From: Luzula sylvatica
Lineage: Eukaryota > Streptophyta > Magnoliopsida > Poales > Juncaceae
Length of the DNA stretch: 64,000 nucleotides
NCBI GenBank assembly: GCA_946800325.1
Contig: OX326959.1
Span: 38,368,908 to 38,432,907 of the forward strand
Direction: 5' to 3'
Positions 22,930 through 36,100 of the stretch are shown here, one piece after another. Made by a program: the position numbers and the translations under genes. Position 1 is the stretch's first letter, and each line of letters starts with the position of its first letter. The notes beneath the pieces were generated by a model. It was not told the origin of the DNA, did no database searches, and was given only the letters and a program-made list of their open reading frames with translations.

Positions 22930-24146
22930 GTATTTTGCTCATTTTAGAGAACTATTTTGGTCTTTTTTAGAAAAAATGATAATTGATATTTTTGAAGGTG
23001 TTAGACTTCAGTTTTTGATTTTATGCAAAAAATAGGAAAAATAGAAATTTGTATGTGTTAGTCTTCAATCCCGGAGTTTTTTGAGAAAAACATGAAAAAT
23101 GAAGTATTTTGCCCATTTTAGAGAACTATTTTGGTCTTTTTTAGAAAAAATGATAATTGATATTTTTGAAGGTGTTAGACTTCAGTTTTTGATTTTTTGC
23201 AAAAAATAGGAAAAATAGAAATTTGTATGTGTTAGTCTTCAATCACGAAGTTTTTTGTGAAAAACATTAAAAATGAAGTATTTTGCTCATTTTAGAGAAC
23301 TATTTTGGACTCTTTTAGAAAAAATTATAATTGATATTTTTTAAGGTGTTAGACTTCAGTTTTTGATTTTTAGCAAAAAATAGGAAAAATTGAAATTTGT
23401 ATGTGTTAGTCTTCAATCACGGAATTTTTTTAGAAAATTATGAAAAATGAAGTATTTTGCTCATTTTAGAGAACTATTTTGGCCTTTTTTAGAAAAATGA
23501 TAATTGATATTTTTGAAGGTGTTAGACTTCAGGTTTTGATTTTTTGCAAAAAATTGGAAAAATTGAAATTTGTATGTGTTAGTCTTCAATCACGGAATTT
23601 TTTGAGAAAATCAGGAAAAATGAAGTATTTTTCTCATTTTAGAGAACTATTTTGGTCTTTTTTAGAAAAAATGATAATTGATATTTTTGAAGGTGTTAGA
23701 CTTCAGTTTTTTATTTTTTGCAAAAAATTGGAAAAATTGAAATTTGTATGTGTTAGTCTTCAATCACGGAATGTTTTGAGAAAATCATGAAAAATGAAGT
23801 ATTTTGCTCATTTTAGAGAACTATTTTGGTCTTTTTTAGAAAAAATGATAGTTGATATTTTTGAAGGTGTTAGACTTCAGTTTTTGATTTTTTGCAAAAA
23901 ATAGGAAAAATAGAAATTTGTATGTGTTAGTCTTCAATCACGAAGTTTTTTGAGAAAAACATTAAAAATGAAGTATTTTGCTTATTTTAGAGAACTATTA
24001 TGGACGCTTTTAGAAAAAATTTTAATTGATATTTTTTAAGGTGTTAGACTTCAGTTTTTGATTTTTCGGAAAAAAATGGAAAAATTCAAATTTGTATGTG
24101 TTAGTCTTCAATCACGGAATTTTTTGAGAAAAACATGAAAAATGAA
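22930..24146 (+). repeat. 7-monomer HOR (1,217 bp), copy 1
   Basis: First of three consecutive 1,217-bp units. Monomer order is: tcccggag; gcccatttt with tcacgaag; cattaaaa with ggactc and tttttagc; ggcctttttt with caggttttg; tttttctc with ttttttatttttt; a gatagttgat monomer; and an attatggacgc monomer with ttttaattg and tttttcgg. The unit starts at an ordinary gtattttgct, while copies 2 and 3 start at gtattctgct. Confidence 0.87.
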
Positions 24147-25363
24147 GTATTCTGCTCATTTTAGAGAACTATTTTGGTCTTTTTTAGAAAAAATGATAAT
24201 TGATATTTTTGAAGGTGTTAGACTTCAGTTTTTGATTTTATGCAAAAAATAGGAAAAATAGAAATTTGTATGTGTTAGTCTTCAATCCCGGAGTTTTTTG
24301 AGAAAAACATGAAAAATGAAGTATTTTGCCCATTTTAGAGAACTATTTTGGTCTTTTTTAGAAAAAATGATAATTGATATTTTTGAAGGTGTTAGACTTC
24401 AGTTTTTGATTTTTTGCAAAAAATAGGAAAAATAGAAATTTGTATGTGTTAGTCTTCAATCACGAAGTTTTTTGTGAAAAACATTAAAAATGAAGTATTT
24501 TGCTCATTTTAGAGAACTATTTTGGACTCTTTTAGAAAAAATTATAATTGATATTTTTTAAGGTGTTAGACTTCAGTTTTTGATTTTTAGCAAAAAATAG
24601 GAAAAATTGAAATTTGTATGTGTTAGTCTTCAATCACGGAATTTTTTTAGAAAATTATGAAAAATGAAGTATTTTGCTCATTTTAGAGAACTATTTTGGC
24701 CTTTTTTAGAAAAATGATAATTGATATTTTTGAAGGTGTTAGACTTCAGGTTTTGATTTTTTGCAAAAAATTGGAAAAATTGAAATTTGTATGTGTTAGT
24801 CTTCAATCACGGAATTTTTTGAGAAAATCAGGAAAAATGATGTATTTTTCTCATTTTAGAGAACTATTTTGGTCTTTTTTAGAAAAAATGATAATTGATA
24901 TTTTTGAAGGTGTTAGACTTCAGTTTTTTATTTTTTGCAAAAAATTGGAAAAATTGAAATTTGTATGTGTTAGTCTTCAATCACGGAATGTTTTGAGAAA
25001 ATCATGAAAAATGAAGTATTTTGCTCATTTTAGAGAACTATTTTGGTCTTTTTTAGAAAAAATGATAGTTGATATTTTTGAAGGTGTTAGACTTCAGTTT
25101 TTGATTTTTTGCAAAAAATAGGAAAAATAGAAATTTGTATGTGTTAGTCTTCAATCACGAAGTTTTTTGAGAAAAACATTAAAAATGAAGTATTTTGCTT
25201 ATTTTAGAGAACTATTATGGACGCTTTTAGAAAAAATTTTAATTGATATTTTTTAAGGTGTTAGACTTCAGTTTTTGATTTTTCGGAAAAAAATGGAAAA
25301 ATTCAAATTTGTATGTGTTAGTCTTCAATCACGGAATTTTTTGAGAAAAACATGAAAAATGAA
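24147..25363 (+). repeat. 7-monomer HOR (1,217 bp), copy 2
   Basis: It repeats copy 1 at exactly 1,217 bp. It begins with gtattctgct and ends with the attatggacgc / tttttcgg monomer. I noticed a private change near 24,841 (atgatgtattt where the others have atgaagtattt). Identity to copies 1 and 3 is very high by eye. Confidence 0.87.
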
Positions 25364-26580
25364 GTATTCTGCTCATTTTAGAGAACTATTTTGGTCTTTT
25401 TTAGAAAAAATGATAATTGATATTTTTGAAGGTGTTAGACTTCAGTTTTTGATTTTATGCAAAAAATAGGAAAAATAGAAATTTGTATGTGTTAGTCTTC
25501 AATCCCGGAGTTTTTTGAGAAAAACATGAAAAATGAAGTATTTTGCCCATTTTAGAGAACTATTTTGGTCTTTTTTAGAAAAAATGATAATTGATATTTT
25601 TGAAGGTGTTAGACTTCAGTTTTTGATTTTTTGCAAAAAATAGGAAAAATAGAAATTTGTATGTGTTAGTCTTCAATCACGAAGTTTTTTGTGAAAAACA
25701 TTAAAAATGAAGTATTTTGCTCATTTTAGAGAACTATTTTGGACTCTTTTAGAAAAAATTATAATTGATATTTTTTAAGGTGTTAGACTTCAGTTTTTGA
25801 TTTTTAGCAAAAAATAGGAAAAATTGAAATTTGTATGTGTTAGTCTTCAATCACGGAATTTTTTTAGAAAATTATGAAAAATTAAGTATTTTGCTCATTT
25901 TAGAGAACTATTTTGGCCTTTTTTAGAAAAATGATAATTGATATTTTTGAAGGTGTTAGACTTCAGGTTTTGATTTTTTGCAAAAAATTGGAAAAATTGA
26001 AATTTGTATGTGTTAGTCTTCAATCACGGAATTTTTTGAGAAAATCAGGAAAAATGAAGTATTTTTCTCATTTTAGAGAACTATTTTGGTCTTTTTTAGA
26101 AAAAATGATAATTGATATTTTTGAAGGTGTTAGACTTCAGTTTTTTATTTTTTGCAAAAAATTGGAAAAATTGAAATTTGTATGTGTTAGTCTTCAATCA
26201 CGGAATGTTTTGAGAAAATCATGAAAAATGTAGTATTTTGCTCATTTTAGAGAACTATTTTGGTCTTTTTTAAAAAAAATGATAGTTGATATTTTTGAAG
26301 GTGTTAGACTTCAGTTTTTGATTTTTTGCAAAAAATAGGAAAAATAGAAATTTGTATGTGTTAGTCTTCAATCACGAAGTTTTTTGAGAAAAACATTAAA
26401 AATGAAGTATTTTGCTTATTTTAGAGAACTATTATGGACGCTTTTAGAAAAAATTTTAATTGATATTTTTTAAGGTGTTAGACTTCAGTTTTTGATTTTT
26501 TGGAAAAAAATGGAAAAATTCAAATTTGTATGTGTTAGTCTTCAATCACGGAATTTTTTGAGAAAAACATGAAAAATGAA
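25364..26580 (+). repeat. 7-monomer HOR (1,217 bp), copy 3
   Basis: Third unit at the same 1,217-bp spacing. Private changes noticed are aaattaag near 25,880, aatgtagtattt near 26,228, a lost g in tttttaaaaaaaatg near 26,270, and tttttgg for tttttcgg near 26,501. The unit ends exactly where the next block also begins with gtattctgct. Confidence 0.87.
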
Positions 26581-28495
26581 GTATTCTGCTCATTTTAGAG
26601 AACTATTTTGGTCTTTTTGAGAAAAAATGATAATTGATATTTTTGAAGGTGTTAGGCTTCAGTTTTTTATTTTTTACAAAAAAATGGAAAAATTGAAATT
26701 TGTATGTGTTAGTCTTCAATCACGGAATTTTTTTAGAAAATCATGAAAAATGAAGTATTTTGCTTATTTTAGAGAACTATTTTGGCCTTTTTTAGAAAAT
26801 ATGATAATTGATATTTTTGAAGGTGGTTAGACTTCAGTTTTTGATTTTATGCAAAAAATAGGAAAAATAGAAATTTGTATGTGTTAGTCTTCAATCACGA
26901 AGTTTTTTGAGAAAAACATGAAAAATGAAGTATTTTGCTCATTTTAGAGAACTATTTTGGTCTTTTTTAGAAAAAATGATAATTGATATTTTTGAAGGTG
27001 TTAGACTTCAGTTTTTGATTTTATGCAAAAAATAGGTAAAATAGAAATTTGTATGTGTTAGTCTTCAATCCCGGAGTTTTTTGAGAAAAACATGAAAAAT
27101 GAAGTATTTTGCTCATTTTAGAGATCTATTTTGGTATTTTTCAGAAAAAATGATAATTGATATTTTTGAAGGTGTTAGACTTCAGTTTTTTATTTTTTGC
27201 AAAAAATTGGAAAAATTGAAATTTGTATGTGTTAGTCTTCAATCACGGAATGTTTTGAGAAAATCATGAAAAATGAAGTATTTTGCTCATTTTAAAGAAC
27301 TATTTTGGTCTTTTTTAGAAAAAATGATAATTGATATTTTTGAAGGTGTTAGACTTCAGTTTTTGATATTTTGCAAAAAATAGGAAAAATAGAAATTTTT
27401 ATGTGTTAGTCTTCAATCACGAAGTTTTTTGAGAAAAACATTAAAAATGAAGTATTTTGCTTATTTTAGAGAACTATTTTGGACTCTTTTAGAAAAAATT
27501 ATAATTGATATTTTTTAAGGTGTTAGACTTCAGTTTTTGATTTTTTGCAAAAAAATGGAAAAATTCAAATTTGTATGTGTTAGACTTCAATCACGGAATT
27601 TTTTGAGAAAAACATGAAAAATGAAGTATTTTGCTCATTTTAGAGAACTATTTTGGTCTTTTTGAGAAAAAATGATAATTGATATTTTTGAAGGTGTTAG
27701 GCTTCAGTTTTTTATTTTTTACAAAAAATTGGAAAAATTAAAATTTGAATGTGTTAGTCTTCAATCACGGAATTTTTTGAGAAAAACATGAAAAATGAAG
27801 TATTTTGCTCATTTTAGAGAACTATTTTGATCTTTTGTAGAAAAAATGATAATTGATATTTTTGAAGGTGTTAGACTTCAGTTTTTGATTTTTTGCAAAA
27901 AATTGGAAAAATTGAAATTTGTATGTGTTAGTCTTCAATCAAGGAATTTTTTGAGAAAATCATGAAAAATGAAGTATTTTGCTCATTTTAGAGAACTATT
28001 TTGGTCATTTTTAGAAAAAATGATAATTGATATTTTTGAAGGTGTTAGACTTCAGTTTTTGATTTTATGCAAAAAATAGGAAAAATAGAAATTTGTATGT
28101 GTTAGTCTTCAATCCCGGAGTTTTTTGAGAAAAACATGAAAAATGAAGTATTTTGCTCATTTTAGAGAACTATTTTGGTCTTTTTTAGAAAAAATGATAA
28201 TTGATATTTTTGAAGGTGTTAGACTACAGTTTTTGATTTTTTGCAAAAAATAGGAAAAATAGAAATTTGTATGTGTTAGTCTTCAATCACGAAGTTTTTT
28301 GAGAAAAACATTAAAAATGAAGTATTTTGCTTATTTTAGAGAACTATTATGGACTCTTTTAGAAAAAATTTTAATTGATATTTTTTAAGGTGTTAGACTT
28401 CAGTTTTTGATTTTTTGGAAAAAAATGGAAAAATTCAAATTTGTATGTGTTAGTCTTCAATCACGGAATTTTTTGAGAAAAACATGAAAAATGAA
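26581..28495 (+). repeat. 11-monomer HOR (1,915 bp), copy 1
   Basis: First of three 1,915-bp units, each starting at gtattctgct (26,581; 28,496; 30,411). A diagnostic one-base insertion, gaaggtggttagac, lies at 26,821, 28,736 and 30,651. Other markers are aataggtaaaatag, ttttgatattttgc, gttagacttcaatcacgg (in place of gttagtcttc), tttttacaaaaaattgg with aatta, ttttgtag, and tcaagg followed by ggtcattttt. This copy ends with an attatggact / ttttaattg monomer. Confidence 0.88.
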
Positions 28496-30410
28496 GTATT
28501 CTGCTCATTTTAGAGAACTATTTTGGTCTTTTTGAGAAAAAATGATAATTGATATTTTTGAAGGTGTTAGGCTTCAGTTTTTTATTTTTTACAAAAAAAT
28601 GGAAAAATTGAAATTTGTATGTGTTAGTCTTCAATCACGGAATTTTTTTAGAAAATCATGAAAAATGAAGTATTTTGCTCATTTTAGAGAACTATTTTGG
28701 CCTTTTTTAGAAAATATGATAATTGATATTTTTGAAGGTGGTTAGACTTCAGTTTTTGATTTTATGCAAAAAATAGGAAAAATAGAAATTTGTATGTGTT
28801 AGTCTTCAATCACGAAGTTTTTTGAGAAAAACATGAAAAATGAAGTATTTTGCTCATTTTAGAGAACTATTTTGGTCTTTTTTAGAAAAAATGATAATTT
28901 ATATTTTTGAAGGTGTTAGACTTCAGTTTTTGATTTTATGCAAAAAATAGGTAAAATAGAAATTTGTATGTGTTAGTCTTCAATCCCGGAGTTTTTTGAG
29001 AAAAACATGAAAAATGAAGTATTTTGCTCATTTTAGAGAACTATTTTGGTATTTTTCAGAAAAAATGATAATTGATATTTTTGAAGGTGTTAGACTTCAG
29101 TTTTTTATTTTTTGCAAAAAATTGGAAAAATTGAAATTTGTATGTGTTAGTCTTCAATCACGGAATGTTTTGAGAAAATCATGAAAAATGAAGTATTTAT
29201 CTCATTTTAAAGAACTATTTTGGTCTTTTTTAGAAAAAATGATAATTGATATTTTTGAAGGTGTTAGACTTCAGTTTTTGATATTTTGCAAAAAATAGGA
29301 AAAATAGAAATTTTTATGTGTTAGTCTTCAATCACGAAGTTTTTTGAGAAAAACATTAAAAATGAAGTATTTTGCTTATTTTAGAGAACTATTTTGGACT
29401 CTTTTAGAAAAAATTATAATTGATATTTTTTAAGGTGTTAGACTTCAGTTTTTGATTTTTTGCAAAAAAATGGAAAAATTCAAATTTGTATGTGTTAGAC
29501 TTCAATCACGGAATTTTTTGAGAAAAACATGAAAAATGAAGTATTTTGCTCATTTTAGAGAACTATTTTGGTCTTTTTGAGAAAAAATGATAATTGATAT
29601 TTTTGAAGGTGTTAGGCTTCAGTTTTTTATTTTTTACAAAAAATTGGAAAAATTAAAATTTGAATGTGTTAGTCTTCAATCACGGAATTTTTTGAGAAAA
29701 ACATGAAAAATGAAGTATTTTGCTCATTTTAGAGAACTATTTTGGTCTTTTGTAGAAAAAATGATAATTGATATTTTTGAAGGTGTTAGACTTCAGTTTT
29801 TGATTTTTTGCAAAAAATTGGAAAAATTGAAATTTGTATGTGTTAGTCTTCAATCAAGGAATTTTTTGAGAAAATCATGAAAAATGAAGTATTTTGCTCA
29901 TTTTAGAGAACTATTTTGGTCATTTTTAGAAAAAATGATAATTGATATTTTTGAAGGTGTTAGACTTCAGTTTTTGATTTTATGCAAAAAATAGGAAAAA
30001 TAGAAATTTGTATGTGTTAGTCTTCAATCCCGGAGTTTTTTGAGAAAAACATGAAAAATGAAGTATTTTGCTCATTTTAGAGAACTATTTTGGTCTTTTT
30101 TAGAAAAAATGATAATTGATATTTTTGAAGGTGTTAGACTTAAGTTTTTGATTTTTTGCAAAAAATAGGAAAAATAGAAATTTGTATGTGTTAGTCTTCA
30201 ATCACGAAGTTTTTTGAGAAAAACATTAAAAATGAAGTATTTTGCTTATTTTAGAGAACTATTTTGGACTCTTTTAGAAAAAATTATAATTGATATTTTT
30301 TAAGGTGTTAGACTTCAGTTTTTGATTTTTTGGAAAAAAATGGAAAAATTCAAATTTGTATGTGTTAGTCTTCAATCACGGAATTTTTTGAGAAAAACAT
30401 GAAAAATGAA
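28496..30410 (+). repeat. 11-monomer HOR (1,915 bp), copy 2
   Basis: It repeats copy 1 at 1,915 bp with the same diagnostic insertion. Changes shared with copy 3 but not copy 1 include gataatttatattt (~28,895), gtatttatctcattttaaag (~29,193) and gacttaagtttttg (~30,137). Copies 2 and 3 are therefore the closer pair. Confidence 0.88.
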
Positions 30411-32325
30411 GTATTCTGCTCATTTTAGAGAACTATTTTGGTCTTTTTGAGAAAAAATGATAATTGATATTTTTGAAGGTGTTAGGCTTCAGTTTTTTAT
30501 TTTTTACAAAAAAATGGAAAAATTGAAATTTGTATGTGTTAGTCTTCAATCACGGAATTTTTTTAGAAAATCATGAAAAATGAAGTATTTTGCTCATTTT
30601 AGAGAACTATTTTGGCCTTTTTTAGAAAATATGATAATTGATATTTTTGAAGGTGGTTAGACTTCAGTTTTTGATTTTATGCAAAAAATAGGAAAAATAG
30701 AAATTTGTATGTGTTAGTCTTCAATCACGAAGTTTTTTGAGAAAAACATGAAAAATGAAGTATTTTGCTCATTTTAGAGAACTATTTTGGTCTTTTTTAG
30801 AAAAAATGATAATTTATATTTTTGAAGGTGTTAGACTTCAGTTTTTGATTTTATGCAAAAAATAGGTAAAATAGAAATTTGTATGTGTTAGTCTTCAATC
30901 CCGGAGTTTTTTGAGAAAAACATGAAAAATGAAGTATTTTGCTCATTTTAGAGAACTATTTTGGTATTTTTCAGAAAAAATGATAATTGATATTTTTGAA
31001 GGTGTTAGACTTCAGTTTTTTATTTTTTGCAAAAAATTGGAAAAATTGAAATTTGTATGTGTTAGTCTTCAATCACGGAATGTTTTGAGAAAATCATGAA
31101 AAATGAAGTATTTATCTCATTTTAAAGAACTATTTTGGTCTTTTTTAGAAAAAATGATAATTGATATTTTTGAAGGTGTTAGACTTCAGTTTTTGATATT
31201 TTGCAAAAAATAGGAAAAATAGAAATTTTTATGTGTTAGTCTTCAATCACGAAGTTTTTTGAGAAAAACATTAAAAATGAAGTATTTTGCTTATTTTAGA
31301 GAACTATTTTGGACTCTTTTAGAAAAAATTATAATTGATATTTTTTAAGGTGTTAGACTTCAGTTTTTGATTTTTTGCACAAAAATGGAAAAATTCAAAT
31401 TTGTATGTGTTAGACTTCAATCACGGAATTTTTTGAGAAAAACATGAAAAATGAAGTATTTTGCTCATTTTAGAGAACTATTTTGGTCTTTTTGAGAAAA
31501 AATGATAATTGATATTTTTGAAGGTGTTAGGCTTCAGTTTTTTATTTTTTACAAAAAATTGGAAAAATTAAAATTTGAATGTGTTAGTCTTCAATCACGG
31601 AATTTTTTGAGAAAAACATGAAAAATGAAGTATTTTGCTCATTTTAGAGAACTATTTTGGTCTTTTGTAGAAAAAATGATAATTGATATTTTTGAAGGTG
31701 TTAGACTTCAGTTTTTGATTTTTTGCAAAAAATTGGAAAAATTGAAATTTGTATGTGTTAGTCTTCAATCAAGGAATTTTTTGAGAAAATCATGAAAAAT
31801 GAAGTATTTTGCTCATTTTAGAGAACTATTTTGGTCATTTTTAGAAAAAATGATAATTGATATTTTTGAAGGTGTTAGACTTCAGTTTTTGATTTTATGC
31901 AAAAAATAGGAAAAATAGAAATTTGTATGTGTTAGTCTTCAATCCCGGAGTTTTTTGAGAAAAACATGAAAAATGAAGTATTTTGCTCATTTTAGAGAAC
32001 TATTTTGGTCTTTTTTAGAAAAAATGATAATTGATATTTTTGAAGGTGTTAGACTTAAGTTTTTGATTTTTTGCAAAAAATAGGAAAAATAGAAATTTGT
32101 ATGTGTTAGTCTTCAATCACGAAGTTTTTTGAGAAAAACATTAAAAATGAAGTATTTTGCTTATTTTAGAGAACTATTTTGGACTCTTTTAGAAAAAATT
32201 ATAATTGATATTTTTTAAGGTGTTAGACTTCAGTTTTTGATTTTTTGCAAAAAAATGGAAAAATTCAAATTTGTATGTGTTAGTCTTCTATCACGGAATT
32301 TTTTGGGAAAAACATGAAAAATGAA
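30411..32325 (+). repeat. 11-monomer HOR (1,915 bp), copy 3
   Basis: Third unit, sharing gacttaag and tttatctc with copy 2. A private change is ttgcacaaaaatgg near 31,377. The last monomer differs from the other copies (ttttttgcaaaaaaatgg, tcttctatcacgg, tttttggg), and the following monomer is an ordinary gtattttgct with ggtatttttcag, so the HOR stops at 32,325. Confidence 0.86.
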
Positions 32326-33140
32326 GTATTTTGCTCATTTTAGAGAACTATTTTGGTATTTTTCAGAAAAAATGATAATTGATATTTTTGAAGGTGTTAG
32401 ACTTCAGTTTTTTATTTTTTGCATAAAATTGGAAAAATTGAAATTTGTATGTGTTAGTCTTCAATCACGGAATGTTTTGAGAAAATCATGAAAAATGAAG
32501 TATTTTGCTCATTTTAGAGAACTATTTTGGTCTTTTTTAGAAAAATGATAATTGATATTTTTGAAGGTGTTAGACTTCAGTTTTTGATTTTTTGCAAAAA
32601 ATTGGAAAATTGAAATTTGTATGTGTTAGTCTTCAATCACGGATTTTTTTGAGTAAATCATGAAAAATGAAGTATTTTGCTCATTTTAGAGAACCATTTT
32701 GGTCTTTTTTAGAAAAAATGATAATTGATATTTTTGAAGGTGTTAGACTTCAGTTTTTGATTTTATGCAAAAAATAGGAAAAATAGAAATTTGTATGTGT
32801 TAGTCTTCAATCCCGGAGTTTTTTGAGAAAAACATGAAAAATGAAGTATTTTGCCCATTTTAGAGAACTATTTTGGTCTTTTTTAGAAAAAATGATAATT
32901 GATATTTTTGAAGGTGTTAGACTTCAGTTTTTGATTTTTTGCAAAAAATAGGAAAAATAGAAATTTGTATGTGTTAGTCTTCAATAACGAAGTTTTTTGA
33001 GAAAAACATTAAAAATGAAGTATTTTGCTCATTTTAGAGAACTATTTTGGACTCTTTTAGAAAAAATTATAATTGATATTTTTTAAGGTGTTAGACTTCA
33101 GTTTTTGATTTTTTGCAAAAAATAGGAAAAATTGAAATTT
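32326..33140 (+). repeat. Satellite monomers between the 11- and 12-monomer blocks
   Basis: About 4.7 monomers of the same family: ggtatttttcag with ttgcataaaattgg; tttttgattttttgc; tcccggag; gcccatttt with caataacgaag; and ggactc. They do not repeat within the neighbouring blocks. They reappear about 20,865 bp downstream (gcataaaa at 32,421 and 53,286). Confidence 0.7.
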
Positions 33141-36100
33141 GTATGTGTTAGTCTTCAATCACGGAATTTTTTTAGAAAATCATGAAAAATGAAGTATTTT
33201 GCTCATTTTAGAGAACTATTTTGGCCTTTTTTAGAAAAATGATAATTGATATTTTTGAAGGTATTAGACTTCAGGTTTTGATTTATTCCAAAAAATTGGA
33301 AAAATTGAAATTTGTATGTGTTAGTCTTCAATCACGGATCTTTTTGAGAAAATCATGAAAAATGAAGTATTTTTCTCATTTTAGAGAACTATTTTGGCCT
33401 TTTTTAGAAAAATGATAATTGATAATTTTGAAGGTGTTAGATTTCAGTTTTTGATTTTTTGCAAAAAATTGGAAAAATTGAAATTTGTATGTGTTAGTCT
33501 TCAATCACGGAATTTTTTGAGAAAATCATGAAAAATGAAGTATTTTTCTCATTTTAGAGAACTATTTTGGTCTTTTTTAGAAAAAATGATAATTAATATT
33601 TTTGAAGGTGTTAGACTTCAGTTTTTGATTTTTTGCAAAAAATAGGAAAAATTGAAATTTGTATGTGTTAGTCTTCAATCACGGAGTTTTTTGAGAAAAA
33701 GATGAAAAATGAAGTATTTTGCTCATTTTGGAGAACTATTTTGGACCCTTTTAGAAAAAATGATAATTGATATTTTTTAAGTTGTTAGACTTCCGTTTTT
33801 GATTTTTTGCAAAAAAATGGAAAAATTGAAATTTGTATGTGTTAGTCTTCAATCACGGAATTTTTTGAGAAAAACATGAAAAATGAAGTATTTTGCTCAT
33901 TTTAGAGAACTATTTTGGTCTTTTTCAAAAAAATGATAATTGATATTTTTGAAGGTGTTAGGCTTCAGTTTTTTATTTTTTGCAAAAAATTGGAAAAATA
34001 GAAATTTGAATGTGTTAGTCTTCAATCACGGAATTTTTTGAGAAAAACATGAAAAATTAAGTATTTTGCTCATTTTAGAGAACTATTTTGGTCTTTTTCA
34101 GAAAAAATGATAATTGATATTTTTGAAGGTGTTAGGCTTCAGTTTTTTATTTTTTGCACAAAATTGGAAAAATTGAAATTTGTATGTGTTAGTCTTCAAT
34201 CACGGAATTTTTTGAGAAAATCATGAAAAATGAAGTATTTTGCTCATTTTAGAGAACTATTTTGGTCTTTTTTAGAAAAAATGATAATTGATATTTTTGA
34301 AGGTGTTAGACTTCAGTTTTTGATTTTTTGCAAAAAATTGGAAAAATTGAAATTTGTATGTGTTAGTCTTCAATCAAGGAATTTTTTGAGAAAATCATGA
34401 AAAATGAAGTATTTTGCTCATTTTAGAGAACTATTTTGGTCATTTTTAGAAAAAATGATAATTGATATTTTTGAAGGTGTTAGACTTCAGTTTTTGATTT
34501 TATGCAAAAAATAGGAAAAATAGAAATTTGTATGTGTTAGTCTTCAATCCCGGAGTTTTTTGAGAAAAACATGAAAAATGAAGTATTTTGCTCATTTTAG
34601 AGAACTATTTTGGTCTTTTTTAGAAAAAATGATAATTGATATTTTTGAAGGTGTTAGACTTAAGTTTTTGATTTTTTGCAAAAAATAGGAAAAATAGAAA
34701 TTTGTATGTGTTAGTCTTCAATCACGAAGTTTTTTGAGAAAAACATTAAAAATGAAGTATTTTGCTTATTTTAGAGAACTATTTTGGACTCTTTTAGAAA
34801 AAATTATAATTGATATTTTTTAAGGTGTTAGACTTCAGTTTTTGATTTTTTGCAAAAAAATGGAAAAATTCAAATTTGTATGTGTTAGTCTTCTATCACG
34901 GAATTTTTTGAGAAAAACATGAAAAATGAAGTATTTTGCTCATTTTAGAGAACTATTTTGGTCTTTTTCAGAAAAAATGATAATTGATATTTTTGAAGGT
35001 GTTAGACTTCAGTTTTTGATTTTATGCAAAAAATAGGATAAATAGAAATTTGTATGTGTTAGTCTTCAATCCCGGAGTTTTTTGAGAAAAACATGAAAAA
35101 TGAAGTATTTTGCTCATTTTAGAGAACTATTTTGGTCTTTTTTAGAAAAAATGACAATTGATATTTTTGAAGGTGTTAGACTTCAGTTTTTGATTTTTTG
35201 CAAAAAATTGGAAAAATTGAAATTTGTATGTGTTAGTCTTCAATCACGGAATTTTTTTAGAAAATCATGAAAAATGAAGTATTTTGCTCATTTTAGAGAA
35301 CTATTTTGGCCTTTTTTAGAAAAATGATAATTGATATTTTTGAAGGTATTAGACTTCAGGTTTTGATTTATTCCAAAAAATTGGAAAAATTGAAATTTGT
35401 ATGTGTTAGTCTTCAATCACGGATCTTTTTGAGAAAATCATGAAAAATGAAGTATTTTTCTCATTTTAGAGAACTATTTTGGCCTTTTTTAGAAAAATGA
35501 TAATTGATAATTTTGAAGGTGTTAGATTTCAGTTTTTGATTTTTTGCAAAAAATTGGAAAAATTGAAATTTGTATGTGTTAGTCTTCAATCACGGAATTT
35601 TTTGAGAAAATCATGAAAAATGAAGTATTTTTCTCATTTTAGAGAACTATTTTGGTCTTTTTTAGAAAAAATGATAATTAATATTTTTGAAGGTGTTAGA
35701 CTTCAGTTTTTGATTTTTTGCAAAAAATAGGAAAAATTGAAATTTGTATGTGTTAGTCTTCAATCACGGAGTTTTTTGAGAAAAAGATGAAAAATGAAGT
35801 ATTTTGCTCATTTTGGAGAACTATTTTGGACCCTTTTAGAAAAAATGATAATTGATATTTTTTAAGTTGTTAGACTTCCGTTTTTGATTTTTTGCAAAAA
35901 AATGGAAAAATTGAAATTTGTATGTGTTAGTCTTCAATCACGGAATTTTTTGAGAAAAACATGAAAAATGAAGTATTTTGCTCATTTTAGAGAACTATTT
36001 TGGTCTTTTTCAAAAAAATGATAATTGATATTTTTGAAGGTGTTAGGCTTCAGTTTTTTATTTTTTGCAAAAAATTGGAAAAATAGAAATTTGAATGTGT

